From NCBI RefSeq assembly GCF_000238295.3, contig NZ_AHCD03000020.1:372001-436000 (forward strand): a DNA stretch of 64,000 nt, in the 5' to 3' direction. This DNA is from Pseudoalteromonas rubra (GTDB lineage: Bacteria; Pseudomonadota; Gammaproteobacteria; Enterobacterales; Alteromonadaceae). The position numbers and the translations under genes were made by a program. The notes beneath the pieces are model-generated. The model saw only the letters and a list, made by a program, of their open reading frames with translations. It made no database searches and had not been told where the DNA came from. This document shows, piece by piece, positions 42,150 to 51,480 of the stretch. Within the stretch, counting starts at the first letter, position 1. Every line of letters starts with the position of its first letter.

Positions 42150-44456
42150 ATGACAGATCCGCAAACCCTGTCTTTGCAGGGGATTGAACAACTGGCGATG
42201 GGCCGCTTCACAGAAGACGCCTATCTCAATTACTCCATGTATGTGATCATGGACCGGGCCTTGCCGCATATTGGCGACGGTCTGAAGCCAGTACAAAGGC
42301 GTATTGTGTATGCCATGAGTGAGCTGGGCCTGTCGGCCGCGGCTAAGTATAAAAAATCTGCCCGTACTGTGGGTGATGTGTTGGGTAAATACCACCCACA
42401 CGGTGACAGCGCCTGTTACGAAGCCATGGTGTTGATGGCGCAGCCGTTTTCTTATCGTTACCCGCTGATCGACGGTCAGGGTAACTGGGGTGCTGCTGAC
42501 GACCCTAAATCGTTTGCGGCAATGCGTTATACCGAAGCGCGCTTGTCTAAATTCTCAGAAGTGCTTTTGAAAGAGCTGGGTCAGGGCACTGTTGACTGGA
42601 TCCCGAACTTTGACGGCACGATGAACGAGCCTATGGTGCTGCCGGCACGGTTGCCGCACATTCTGCTCAACGGTGTTACCGGGATTGCCGTGGGCATGGC
42701 CACAGACATTCCACCGCACAATGTGCGCGAGCTGGCCGAAGCCTGCTGCACTTTGCTGGATAAGCCAAAAACCACTTTGGAAGAAGTACTAGAGATGGTT
42801 CAGGCACCGGATTATCCGACCGAAGCGGAGATCATCACACCAAAAGCTGAGATCCAGAAGATTTACACCACCGGACGTGGTTCTATCAAGATGCGTGCGG
42901 TGTATGAAGAAGATCAGGGCGAAGTGGTGATCACTGCGCTGCCTCATCAGGTGTCTGGTGGCAAAGTGCTGGAGCAGATTGCTGCACAGATGACTGCCAA
43001 GAAGCTGCCTATGGTTGCCGATTTGCGCGATGAATCAGACCATGAAAACCCCACCCGCATAGTGGTGGTACCGCGCTCAAATCGCGTCAAAGTTGAGCCC
43101 TTAATGGCGCACCTGTTTGCCACCACAGATCTGGAAAAGAACTACCGGGTTAACCTCAATATGATTGGCCTGGATGGTCGTCCTCAGGTTAAAGACTTGC
43201 GTACTATCCTGGCTGAGTGGTTGGTGTTCCGTCGCGATACGGTGCGTCGTCGCTTGCAGCATCGCCTCGATAAGGTGTTGGCACGTTTGCATATTCTTGA
43301 AGGTTTAATGATTGCCTTTTTGAATATCGACGAAGTGATTGAGATCATTCGTACCGAAGACAAACCAAAAGAAGAGCTAATGAACCGCTTTGGGTTGTCG
43401 GACAAGCAGGCTGAAGCCATTTTGGACTTAAAGCTTCGTCACTTGGCCAAGCTTGAAGAAATGAAGATCCGCGGCGAGCAGGATGAACTGAGCGCTGAGC
43501 GCGATAAGCTGGAGCAGACCCTGGGTTCTGAGCGCAGAATGTCGACGCTGCTGAAAAAAGAAATTCGCGAAGCCGCTGAGCTATACGGCGATGAGCGTCG
43601 TTCACCGGTTGTTGAACGTCTTGAAGCCAAAGCTTTGAGCGAAAAAGATCTGATCCCGTCAGAATCAGTCACTGTGGTGCTGTCTGAAAAAGGCTGGGCC
43701 CGGGTTGCTAAAGGCCACGATATTGATGCCGAAGGGCTCAATTACCGCGCCGGGGACAGCTATAAAGCGTCGGCCAAAGGCCGCAGTAATCAGCCTGCGG
43801 TGTTCCTCGACAGCTCCGGCCGGGCATTTGCCACCGATGCGCATAGTCTGCCATCCGCCCGTAGCCAGGGGGAGCCGATGACAGGTCGCTTTAATCTGGC
43901 AGCGGGTACTAATTTTGAACATGTGGTGATGGGCGAAGAGCAGTCGCTCTACCTGATGGCCACTGATGGGGGTTATGGCTTTATTGCCGAGTTTAACGAC
44001 CTGGTCAGTAAAAACAAAAACGGTAAGGCCCTGGTTAGTATCCCGAAAGGGGCTGAGCTGATGGCCCCGATCACCGTTGGCGATGTGGCCACCGATCGTT
44101 GTATGGCCATTTCTAACGAAGGCCGGATGTTGATCTTCCCATTGCGTGATTTGCCCAAGCTGGCCAAAGGTAAAGGGAATAAGATCATCTCGATCCCAAG
44201 TGCCAAAGTCCAGGCCCGTGAGGAGTTTGTAAAAGTGCTTGCAGCAATACCTGATGGCTGCGCCGTGACCTTACATGCTGGTAAGCGCAAACTCACGCTC
44301 AAACCCAGCGACCTGGAGCACTACTATGGTGAACGCGGTCGTCGTGGTAACAAGCTGCCCAGAGGCCTGCAACGGGTTGACGGATTTGAAATTGAATTCA
44401 ATGGTCAGGGTGCCACAGACCTGCAAGACAACGAGCAGTCATCAGACGAGTCTTAA
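42150..44456 (+). CDS. parC: DNA topoisomerase IV subunit A
   Basis: The 768-residue subunit carries the DNA-cleaving tyrosine Tyr127 (AAMRYTEARL). The quinolone-resistance region reads HPHGDSACYEAM; Ser87 and Glu91, equivalent to E. coli Ser80 and Glu84, are the sensitive (wild-type) residues. The C-terminal third (from about 500) is the beta-pinwheel DNA-binding domain, ending in an acidic tail (QDNEQSSDES). Length is slightly above E. coli ParC (752). A terminator hairpin follows immediately. Confidence 0.98.
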   Translation: MTDPQTLSLQGIEQLAMGRFTEDAYLNYSMYVIMDRALPHIGDGLKPVQRRIVYAMSELGLSAAAKYKKSARTVGDVLGKYHPHGDSACYEAMVLMAQPFSYRYPLIDGQGNWGAADDPKSFAAMRYTEARLSKFSEVLLKELGQGTVDWIPNFDGTMNEPMVLPARLPHILLNGVTGIAVGMATDIPPHNVRELAEACCTLLDKPKTTLEEVLEMVQAPDYPTEAEIITPKAEIQKIYTTGRGSIKMRAVYEEDQGEVVITALPHQVSGGKVLEQIAAQMTAKKLPMVADLRDESDHENPTRIVVVPRSNRVKVEPLMAHLFATTDLEKNYRVNLNMIGLDGRPQVKDLRTILAEWLVFRRDTVRRRLQHRLDKVLARLHILEGLMIAFLNIDEVIEIIRTEDKPKEELMNRFGLSDKQAEAILDLKLRHLAKLEEMKIRGEQDELSAERDKLEQTLGSERRMSTLLKKEIREAAELYGDERRSPVVERLEAKALSEKDLIPSESVTVVLSEKGWARVAKGHDIDAEGLNYRAGDSYKASAKGRSNQPAVFLDSSGRAFATDAHSLPSARSQGEPMTGRFNLAAGTNFEHVVMGEEQSLYLMATDGGYGFIAEFNDLVSKNKNGKALVSIPKGAELMAPITVGDVATDRCMAISNEGRMLIFPLRDLPKLAKGKGNKIISIPSAKVQAREEFVKVLAAIPDGCAVTLHAGKRKLTLKPSDLEHYYGERGRRGNKLPRGLQRVDGFEIEFNGQGATDLQDNEQSSDES

Positions 44457-44463
44457 CCTATTG

Positions 44464-44489
44464 GCAGGCATAATGCTTATTATGCCTGC
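44464..44489 (+). terminator. Terminator of parC
   Basis: GCAGGCATAAT and ATTATGCCTGC form a perfect 11-bp stem around GCTT, 7 bp after the parC stop, followed by a moderately T-rich stretch (TTGCTTCCTCT). Confidence 0.75.
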
Positions 44490-44677
44490 TTGCTTCCTCT
44501 ATACGTATACTCGCTGACATTTACCTCATCACCCGATGTAGGATCCATCTTCACATACCCAGGTATTTCAAAGTGGCAGTCTGTTTTATTTTTTGTTCGA
44601 AAGACTCCGTTTAAGTATTTGATTAAAATAGCAGTATGTTCAAAAATAGTCTGTGGACAGGACGAAGGAAGACGATT

Positions 44678-45223
44678 ATGCAGAGGTTAAACGTAGCACT
44701 AAAATGGGTATCTCTGGCTATGGCAGGCACCTTATTGGCTGGGTGCAGCTACTTTTTGGATCATGATATCGAGCTAACGGGGTGCTTTCCTGCGCTTGAA
44801 TACTCTACCTCAGAAGCTGATAAGCCTATTTATAATCTACCTTTTTATGACACTAATAATCCATTGATTGCCGCTGGGTATAACTTCAATGTTGTTAACT
44901 ATTACTTTTCGTCATCGAGCATTGCCGAAAGTGGTGAGTTAGTATTTGATGACCCTGCACCCATGTCAGGGCGTTTTAGCATGAATGGAGATATGGTTAT
45001 CTCAGTGCCAGGCTGGGCGCATAAATATCTGGGTGGGAGCACAATTGCTTTGTACTTTCCCATCACCTATCAAGGGGAACATGGCGTGTTTAATGCCTAC
45101 ACAATGGGAGACAGTGGTCTTGCATTGCCGCAGGGGATAAGTGCGTCCTGCAAGCAGGAGATTGTCAATGTATGTGAAGGGCGGCACTGCCGATTTTTAA
45201 AGTACCTGAGCCTAGAAGAATAA
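44678..45223 (+). CDS. Predicted lipoprotein of unknown function
   Basis: The 181-residue protein starts at ATG 44678 (MQRLNVALKWVSLAMAGTLL), preceded by GAAGGAAG. A lipoprotein signal ends in the lipobox LLAGC. The mature part is polar and probably beta-rich (FDDPAPMSGRFSMNGDMVIS, TIALYFPITYQGEHG). It has five further cysteines, four of them in the C-terminal quarter (SCKQEI, NVCEGRHCRF), which could form disulfides. I do not recognise the family. It is monocistronic, between the parC terminator and a hairpin shared with the next convergent gene. Confidence 0.75.
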   Translation: MQRLNVALKWVSLAMAGTLLAGCSYFLDHDIELTGCFPALEYSTSEADKPIYNLPFYDTNNPLIAAGYNFNVVNYYFSSSSIAESGELVFDDPAPMSGRFSMNGDMVISVPGWAHKYLGGSTIALYFPITYQGEHGVFNAYTMGDSGLALPQGISASCKQEIVNVCEGRHCRFLKYLSLEE

Positions 45224-45264
45224 GCACGGGCAGGCCCGCTTTTTAGTCAGACTGCTGTGGGTGA

Positions 45265-45296
45265 AATATCCAGCTATTTAACAATAACTGGATATT
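45265..45296. terminator. Hairpin between convergent genes, probable bidirectional terminator
   Basis: AATATCCAG and CTGGATATT make a 9-bp stem with a 14-nt AT-rich loop, in the 88-bp gap between two converging genes. A second, shorter GC hairpin with a T run (CGGGCAGGCCCGCTTTTTAG) at about 45230-45246 serves the rightward gene. Confidence 0.6.
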
Positions 45297-45311
45297 GATG
45301 AGGGTAGTAAA

Positions 45312-46247
45312 CTAGATGCTGGGCTCTATTCTTAAAGAAAACAAAACGGTTTCCCCGCTTACCTTATGTATTTCATACTCTAAATACCCCTCTTTACTGA
45401 CGTAATCCATATCGTGGATCAGAGTAAATGAGTAATTCTGGCCCTTCTGGATAACCTGATCCTTAATCTCTCTACCACCTTGCCAGACCTTTAATCGTAG
45501 CGCTCCATCGCTGCCACCTTTATTGGCAACCGAGAACCGCTTAGGTGCATTGATACCTAGCCCGAACTTGCCTGTTTTATTTACGGCAGTGGTACCGTAG
45601 CCATCCGTGACATAGCCATGTCTGTCTATGATTGAGAGCGCATGGAAACCAGTGTGATCAGGTTTGAGTGCTTCATTGTTTTTGAGTACACACGTGGTGC
45701 TGTCATCTGCGCTCTTGATCACTTTTCTGAATTTATTTACGTTCTTAAGGTAGGCTGTGAGACGTTCGCGGGAATCCATATTCATGGCAGCAACGCGGTT
45801 GATTAGAGTACGGCCTTCAGTATCTAAACAGTTAGTGGCTTTTTGGCTCTCCACATACGAGTAAATGACCTGGTGTGGCAGCATTACACCTGCTCGTATG
45901 CTGTCCATTGCCGGTGAGCTTGGCGCAGTGACTATTTTCCGTGTATAGGCGGCAACGTGGTATAAATACCCGCGTTTTTCCTGGTCTAAAGGGTACTGCC
46001 TGGCAATATAGTGCTCGATGTCATCGCGGATCCCATCGTCGTCAGAGTCGGTGCTCCCCAGGCTGCCATCATCTTGAGGAGCGGGGGGTAAGTTGTGCTC
46101 GTATACAAGAACAAGCGGAATAGTGATGCCGCCAAGTGAAATTGGCACTAATCCACCAACAGGGCCCTCTTCGATTTTGGAAACGTCAACGGCAAAGCTG
46201 GGGCTGGACAGTGCACCAAACAATAAAAATATCAATAAATTTTTCAT
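45312..46247 (-). CDS. Exported protein of unknown function with a DxDxDG calcium-type loop
   Basis: The 311-residue protein has a Sec signal (MKNLLIFLLFGALSSPSFA). After a hydrophobic stretch comes DSDDDGIRDDIEHYI (about 67-81), a thrombospondin-3/dockerin-like calcium-binding loop. A helical middle holds two cysteines (NCLDTEGR, TTCVLKNNE) and a beta-rich C-terminal domain follows. No enzyme motif is seen. It lies 9 bp downstream of the hydrolase-like gene and is surely cotranscribed with it, so a joint extracellular function is likely, for example as accessory or modulator. The family is not recognised. Confidence 0.75.
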   Translation of the reverse strand: MKNLLIFLLFGALSSPSFAVDVSKIEEGPVGGLVPISLGGITIPLVLVYEHNLPPAPQDDGSLGSTDSDDDGIRDDIEHYIARQYPLDQEKRGYLYHVAAYTRKIVTAPSSPAMDSIRAGVMLPHQVIYSYVESQKATNCLDTEGRTLINRVAAMNMDSRERLTAYLKNVNKFRKVIKSADDSTTCVLKNNEALKPDHTGFHALSIIDRHGYVTDGYGTTAVNKTGKFGLGINAPKRFSVANKGGSDGALRLKVWQGGREIKDQVIQKGQNYSFTLIHDMDYVSKEGYLEYEIHKVSGETVLFSLRIEPSI

Positions 46248-46256
46248 AATTATTCC

Positions 46257-47639
46257 TTAATACAAGCACTTAAGTGTTGCGCTCCAGTTAACACTGTAAG
46301 CTGCTTGATGTGTCGCTGTGTGCCTGATACCAAACGTGAAGCTGCCATTATTATTACGGTTGTAATAAATTGGATTGCTGGACGAAGTCATGTTATTCAG
46401 CAATGTTTTGGTGCGAACGCGTGAGTCTTTGCCAAACTTCCAATTAAATTCAACATTGTTCCCTAAAGAAGAAGGGTTGGCGCCCCAGACGGCAAAGCTT
46501 AGATTGAACTTGGTACCAACGGGTGGCCAGAAGGTACGTTCAAAGCCAGAAAAGTGGCTATTTTCTGAGTGAGAGGGGATGTGCTCTTCCACGCTTTGAA
46601 ACGTGACGGTGTAGTTCTTGCCATTGTGCAAACACGTCAGTGCAGGCTCTGATCCCCCATCGTCTTCATTGTCTGGCCGCTTTTCCATTTCTTCAAACGC
46701 TTTGACCACGTCATTGATGATCTTTTGTTTTGAGGTGTAATGGCCCCGGGTAAAGGCATCGCGTCTGATATAAGTCTCGGCCAGACCATGTCCAGTAACA
46801 TCTTGATAAACAGGAATGCTGACATTGGCTGCCCTGGGCTCTTTATGGGCCGGTTTTATTGCGCGAATTGCATTCATAACCAGATCCCGCGTGTTGGTCG
46901 TGTGAGGTCCACCCCCTTTGGTGGTGACCGCGGGTGTTGCGACCGATACAATTTCCAGATGATTTAGAAAGGTATCTCCATATCGGGCCGCTATCGCGTC
47001 ATAGACTTCATTGGCGTAAAAGTTGCCCTGAGAGTGAGCCAGCAAAACCACATTATAGTTAGCGTTTATATAAGAAAGGGATTTACTAATCATGGCTTCC
47101 AGATCTTTGTCTGTCGGCTGATTGTGGAAATCAATGATGCTGGCGAGTAGTTGGATGTTCTCTACGTTCGAACCACCTAATGATAAGTAGGCGGCCTCAC
47201 GCCAGTAGTCAGCTGACGAGTTGCGGTTTTCATCCCGCTCTTTCTGTGCCAATACTTCCATGAATTGCTCAAGCTTATCTTCATTCATGTTGTACACATG
47301 ATCAATGGCATGGACGTGCCGACTAAACGCGCTACGTACCGCTGGTTTGTTTTTACCCAGTGCCTCTTCATCCGTAAACATACCATTGAGGTATATCAAG
47401 GCACGCTTGCGTGCCGAGCTGCCATCATTGCTCGAGCTTGCCCGGCTTAGGTTCGTGCTCGATACACTCTGTGGTACAGCATCGGCAGTCAAAAATTCAT
47501 TGGATGCGAGTTGTGTGGGGGTCAGAGGAACAAAGTCAGCTTTGTTGAAGTAGTGAGGTACTTCGCTATCGCTGGCTAATGCTGCTGAGGCATACAGCAT
47601 AGGTATACCACAGCCAAGGGCCAATAGTTTCTTTTGCAT
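46257..47639 (-). CDS. Secreted alpha/beta-hydrolase-like protein (lipase/esterase-like)
   Basis: The 460-residue protein has a signal peptide (about 1-22) and a Ser/Thr-rich linker. A hydrolase-like core starts at ALIYLNGMF (80-88) and has the nucleophile elbow LLAHSQGNFY with Ser203, preceded by a strand YNVVLL. A histidine (His284 in DVTGHGLAETY) lies in a suitable position for the catalytic base. A C-terminal beta-rich domain (about 330-460) holds two cysteines (CLHNGKNY and the final KCLY), likely disulfide-bonded and substrate- or surface-binding. Substrate unknown. It forms a two-gene operon with the DxDxDG protein. Confidence 0.78.
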   Translation of the reverse strand: MQKKLLALGCGIPMLYASAALASDSEVPHYFNKADFVPLTPTQLASNEFLTADAVPQSVSSTNLSRASSSNDGSSARKRALIYLNGMFTDEEALGKNKPAVRSAFSRHVHAIDHVYNMNEDKLEQFMEVLAQKERDENRNSSADYWREAAYLSLGGSNVENIQLLASIIDFHNQPTDKDLEAMISKSLSYINANYNVVLLAHSQGNFYANEVYDAIAARYGDTFLNHLEIVSVATPAVTTKGGGPHTTNTRDLVMNAIRAIKPAHKEPRAANVSIPVYQDVTGHGLAETYIRRDAFTRGHYTSKQKIINDVVKAFEEMEKRPDNEDDGGSEPALTCLHNGKNYTVTFQSVEEHIPSHSENSHFSGFERTFWPPVGTKFNLSFAVWGANPSSLGNNVEFNWKFGKDSRVRTKTLLNNMTSSSNPIYYNRNNNGSFTFGIRHTATHQAAYSVNWSATLKCLY

Positions 47640-47821
47640 TTATTAAAGCACTCCTTTGAAGCTATAAATGGGTAATTATTGTCGAGTTAAATTCGACCGT
47701 TGTTTATTAGTAGTAGATTATATATGACAGTATCATGTCAGGGACAGAATTACTAAAGGCAGGTGTTTGATCTATATTACTTTTATTGAAATTAAATACC
47801 CAATTTATGCAGGGGGATGTT

Positions 47822-49075
47822 TTACTTGCCTGTGCTCTGCAGCAATGGTTTCTTAACTCTCAGTGAAACGCTAAACGTCTGGTTGGTTTGTCGGGCTTCA
47901 CAGCCCACATTAAATTTATCCATTAATGCGATCACTAACTGCAGTCCCAGACCAAAGTTGTCATGAGCCGATGTCTCATCCGGCGCTTGCAGCGTGGGAT
48001 TGCAGAATTGGATCTGGGATGGACTGATGCTAATCTGCCAGTATTTATCGGCCTCTGATGTTTGGCAATGATGGATCACATTGGTTAATAAGTTCAATAT
48101 AACCAGTTCTAAAACGACTTCGGGAACAGGCAGTGAGAGTGTCTTGGGTGGGTCCGGTTCATTGATCCGCACATCAATTTGGTGAAGGGTTATCAGTGCC
48201 TGAGACTCCGATAATACGGTGTCGAGTACATGGCGGACTTGAATGGTATGTTGCTCCTTAGCATCCGATGTAAGCCACAGCAATGCACTGCTGATCCGGT
48301 GCATTCTCGCAATGGCCTTGTCTAGACGATGATATGACTTTAGTGAGGCTATCTCGGGTGCTGAGGCACCGATCAGTTCCATCGAGTGTGACATCACTTG
48401 CAAGGGCGTTCTTATCTCATGGGCCATACCCTGGTTAAATGCAATTTGCTGCTGCAACAGTTGTGTTTTTTGTTCCAGTGCATCCACTAATTTTTTTGCA
48501 ATGACTTGAATATCTTGTTCTTCAATGTCGCTCAGTACGGCTTTGACCTCATTGATGTACAAGTGCTCTGCAGCAATGGCATGGTGGATTTTGCTAAATG
48601 GCCGCAGCGCTTTTTCTGAGAGCTTATTAGAAAACCAGTAGGTCAGCAGTAATGTGGGCAGCAACATCAATAATAATATTACCAAAATATCATCGATGGC
48701 GCGGGATATGATCCCCAACTCTGAACTATTGAGAAGCAGGACTCCAAGATCGGTTTTCATAAAATGAAAATGCTGCTCACCCCGGTTAAACTCTCCAAAG
48801 TGCGCGTCAAACTCAAAGTATTTAAGCTGCTCGCTGTCAGACAGAGTAAAGGTCTCGGTCTGCGTGACTAAGGTCATGTTAGCGGGTAATGATCCACCTT
48901 GCTGGATCGCGTGATAGGCTTGCTTCAGTTGATCTTTAAAAACGGCATCTTCCAGAGCAAAGACAATAAACAAGGTCATACCCGAAAAAAGCAAAAACAG
49001 CGTTAATGCAAGCCATAAGCTGTGTTGCCTGACACGTGAGAGTAAAGTGGGCTGACTTGTAGATTTAAATAACAT
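47822..49075 (-). CDS. Sensor histidine kinase of the serine-hydrolase operon
   Basis: Starting at ATG 49075 the kinase has 417 residues. TM1 (about 19-40), a short periplasmic domain of about 85 residues, TM2 (about 129-147), a linker, and a phosphoacceptor helix with His219 in GMAHEIRTPLQ. The ATPase domain has an N box NLLTNVIHHCQ and a G2 box NFGLGLQLV, but the canonical DxGxG G1 box is replaced by a shorter CNPTLQAP segment, as in some QseC-like kinases. The start overlaps the end of the response regulator gene by 11 bp, so expression is coupled. Confidence 0.9.
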   Translation of the reverse strand: MLFKSTSQPTLLSRVRQHSLWLALTLFLLFSGMTLFIVFALEDAVFKDQLKQAYHAIQQGGSLPANMTLVTQTETFTLSDSEQLKYFEFDAHFGEFNRGEQHFHFMKTDLGVLLLNSSELGIISRAIDDILVILLLMLLPTLLLTYWFSNKLSEKALRPFSKIHHAIAAEHLYINEVKAVLSDIEEQDIQVIAKKLVDALEQKTQLLQQQIAFNQGMAHEIRTPLQVMSHSMELIGASAPEIASLKSYHRLDKAIARMHRISSALLWLTSDAKEQHTIQVRHVLDTVLSESQALITLHQIDVRINEPDPPKTLSLPVPEVVLELVILNLLTNVIHHCQTSEADKYWQISISPSQIQFCNPTLQAPDETSAHDNFGLGLQLVIALMDKFNVGCEARQTNQTFSVSLRVKKPLLQSTGK

Positions 49076-49772
49076 GGTTACTGGCCAGGGTAAATTTGTA
49101 TCCCACTCCTTTGATCGTCTCGATAAAATCTTGATCAAAGTGGGCTTTGAGTTGTTTTCTCAGTTTGTAGATATGTGCCCTGAGCGGATCGCTGTCTGGT
49201 GTTTCATCGGGCCATAAGTGGGCATGGATCGTCTGTGTTTTTACCACATTTGGGGCATGATCAAGGAGTAACTTTAATATCTCATAACCGATATTATGCA
49301 GTTGCAAGCTTTTGTTTTGGTAGGTGAGCAGTAATGTCGCAGGATCTAGCGTCACGTCTTCAAATGTAATGACATCTGATAACGTGGTTGGTGGCATTGA
49401 TTTCATTAACCCAACATCGATCCGTGCGGTCAGCTCGGCAAATGAGAAGGGTTTTTTCAGGTAATCCCAGGCACCGCTGGCAAAGCCTTGCAGGATGTCT
49501 TGCTCGTGGCTACGAGAAGACATCATGATCACAGGGATTTTAGTCAGGTGCTGGCCCAGTGTGTTGTCTGACAACTGACGGCAGACATCGTAACCATTCA
49601 CAAATGGTAAGTTGATATCTAACAAAATGAGTTGATAACGGTTTTGCTCCAATAGGACGAGGGCTTGTTTGCCGGTGTAGGCAAAGTCGAGTTCGTGTCC
49701 TTTGGGCTCTAAGAACTCAGCAATGCCTTGTGCAATATCCATATCATCTTCAACTATCAGAATGTGTGCCAT
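49065..49772 (-). CDS. OmpR/PhoB-family response regulator
   Basis: The 235-residue regulator has a receiver domain (phosphoacceptor Asp52 in LILLDINLPF, acidic pair EDD at 8-10, Thr/Ser MMSSR, and lysine in YLKKPF) and a C-terminal winged-helix DNA-binding domain with RAHIYKLRKQLKAHF and TIKGVGYKF. It is the partner of the kinase that overlaps it. It begins 12 bp after the stop of the beta-lactamase-family gene, so the three genes form one operon and the hydrolase gene is a likely target of the regulator. Confidence 0.95.
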   Translation of the reverse strand: MAHILIVEDDMDIAQGIAEFLEPKGHELDFAYTGKQALVLLEQNRYQLILLDINLPFVNGYDVCRQLSDNTLGQHLTKIPVIMMSSRSHEQDILQGFASGAWDYLKKPFSFAELTARIDVGLMKSMPPTTLSDVITFEDVTLDPATLLLTYQNKSLQLHNIGYEILKLLLDHAPNVVKTQTIHAHLWPDETPDSDPLRAHIYKLRKQLKAHFDQDFIETIKGVGYKFTLASNHVI

Positions 49773-49784
49773 GTTTAATTCACT

Positions 49785-51098
49785 TTATAACTCGGTTTTA
49801 GCGATTTGAGCACGCATTTGAGGTGCGTCAATCAGGGTATAAATGTGGGGGATTAACCACTTTTCGAGTGCCACCCAGCCGTCTTCTACCTGCATCATTG
49901 CGACCACTTCAAGCTGAGATTTTGGGTCGCTCCAAAATATGGTACCGCCCATGCCACCCCAAAAGAAGGTGCCTTTCTGACGAAGATCGCCAGCTGTTTC
50001 CTTAATTCCTACACCGTAACCAAAACCCACGCCTTTGTATACCCTGGGCATAAAGTGGGTATCCAGACCCTGCGTTTTAGTACTGAGCATAGTGTTAACC
50101 AAGTGCTTTGATAACAGGGTCTGGCCATTAAACTTCCCCTGATTTGAAAGCATGGAAACGAAGTTACTGTAATCTTGTGCTGTTGAAACCAGCCCGCCAC
50201 CACCCGAGAGTAACACCGGTTTGTTTAAATAGTCGCTATCTGCGCCTTCTTCGCTAAAGAGAATTTTGTCTTTGTTGAATACATAGGCTTCTTCAAAGGT
50301 GGTCGCGTCATACTCATACATATCAACCAGCCGGTGTTCGCTGCCCTTTGGCACTGCGAAATGGGTGTCTTGCATGTTTAACGGCTCAAAAAGGTGGCGC
50401 GTCAGATAGGTATCTAAAGGCAGGCCCGATACTTTTTCGATAATGGCACCCTGAATGTCACTGGCAATCGAATACTCAAAGCGCTCCCCCGGCGTAAATT
50501 TGAGGTCTATGCCAGACAGGTCGTCAATCATCTCGTCCAGGGTATTGCCGCGGCTCAGTGGGTTCGCTAATAAATAGCGAATATCAATCCAGCTTTTTAG
50601 CCCACCGCCATAACCAAATCCTGCGGTATGTGAGAGTAAGTGATGGATGGTGACCGTATGTGGTTGTCCATCGACTTCGAGCACATCCAATTCAGGTAAA
50701 AATTTGCGAATATCATCTGTTAAAGCGATTTGGCCGCTGTCGACCAGCTGTAACAAAGCCACTGACGTGATGGGTTTACTCATTGAAAAAATACGGAACA
50801 GCGCATCTTTTGTCATTGGCTTGGCTTTCTTGACGTTGACTTTGCCGTACGCGTTGTAATGTACCAGTTTGTTTTGGTGCTTCACCATCAACACTAATCC
50901 CGGTAAGTGGTGCTCAGCGAGTAATTGCTCTATGTGTGTATCGAGCGTGTGTGAGGCCGTGTGCGCTGCGATTGGTGTTGTAGTATTGGTAACTGTGGTG
51001 TCAGACGCCGCCATTGTATGTGATGCCAGGCCAAAGAGTGCCGCAGAGATCAGTGTTGTCAGTGTGGCTTTGTTTGGTTTGATAGTTGCTGTACGCAT
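49785..51098 (-). CDS. Exported serine beta-lactamase-family (class C-like, peptidase S12) hydrolase
   Basis: The 437-residue protein has a signal peptide (ending near SHTMAAS) and a Thr/Ala-rich linker. The catalytic domain has the SxxK motif at 105-108 (SMSKP), a YSI motif (in FEYSIASD) at the YxN position, and a HTVTIHHLLSHTAGFGYGG segment common to the family. Such proteins include esterases, D-peptidases and beta-lactamases; whether it acts on beta-lactams cannot be told. FWGGMGGTIFWSDP near the C-terminus occupies the KTG-like strand. It leads an operon with a two-component system, which suggests that it reacts to an envelope signal. Confidence 0.92.
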   Translation of the reverse strand: MRTATIKPNKATLTTLISAALFGLASHTMAASDTTVTNTTTPIAAHTASHTLDTHIEQLLAEHHLPGLVLMVKHQNKLVHYNAYGKVNVKKAKPMTKDALFRIFSMSKPITSVALLQLVDSGQIALTDDIRKFLPELDVLEVDGQPHTVTIHHLLSHTAGFGYGGGLKSWIDIRYLLANPLSRGNTLDEMIDDLSGIDLKFTPGERFEYSIASDIQGAIIEKVSGLPLDTYLTRHLFEPLNMQDTHFAVPKGSEHRLVDMYEYDATTFEEAYVFNKDKILFSEEGADSDYLNKPVLLSGGGGLVSTAQDYSNFVSMLSNQGKFNGQTLLSKHLVNTMLSTKTQGLDTHFMPRVYKGVGFGYGVGIKETAGDLRQKGTFFWGGMGGTIFWSDPKSQLEVVAMMQVEDGWVALEKWLIPHIYTLIDAPQMRAQIAKTEL

Positions 51099-51480
51099 GG
51101 TGTTTCCTTAAATTGGGTGGTTGTTAGCTGTTGAGTCACAGGTTAAATCAACCCAGGTAAACTCAATGTAAAACGGCTAACGCCACGCGAGAAAATCGTC
51201 AGGATAACTTTGCGACGCGCGTGATGACTGGGAAATCCGTGCTTTTTGATACTGACATTTTGATGAGCAATACAGTGCTTACCCAAGCAGACACGCAAGA
51301 TCCAAGATACCTTCAGGATCAAAGTGACGCTCAGTAAAAGCAAGCGGCTTATTTGCTGGTGGGTGGCATTTACTCCCTGCTTTGGTCTAGGCAAACAAGG
51401 AGTTCTGGAGACAATAGAAAACCTAACCTGAGCCAGTGTTAGCCCTGTACTCAGACGATACGTCTTGTCGTGAGCGGGGC
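51099..51480. other. Intergenic region between the hydrolase operon and the radical SAM gene
   Basis: These 382 bases hold the promoter of the hydrolase operon (leftward) and the end of the radical SAM transcript. A possible leftward hairpin lies just after the radical SAM stop: AGCCC..GGGCT with an inner AGACG/CGTCT stem at about 51440-51480, without a good T tract. An 83-codon minus frame (51143-51394) looks non-coding. Nothing else was recognised. Confidence 0.5.

Noticed and set aside
51143..51394. 83-codon minus-strand frame downstream of the radical SAM gene
   Set aside because: No convincing ribosome binding site, mixed hydrophobic and basic composition without a motif, and it overlaps the expected promoter of the hydrolase operon.
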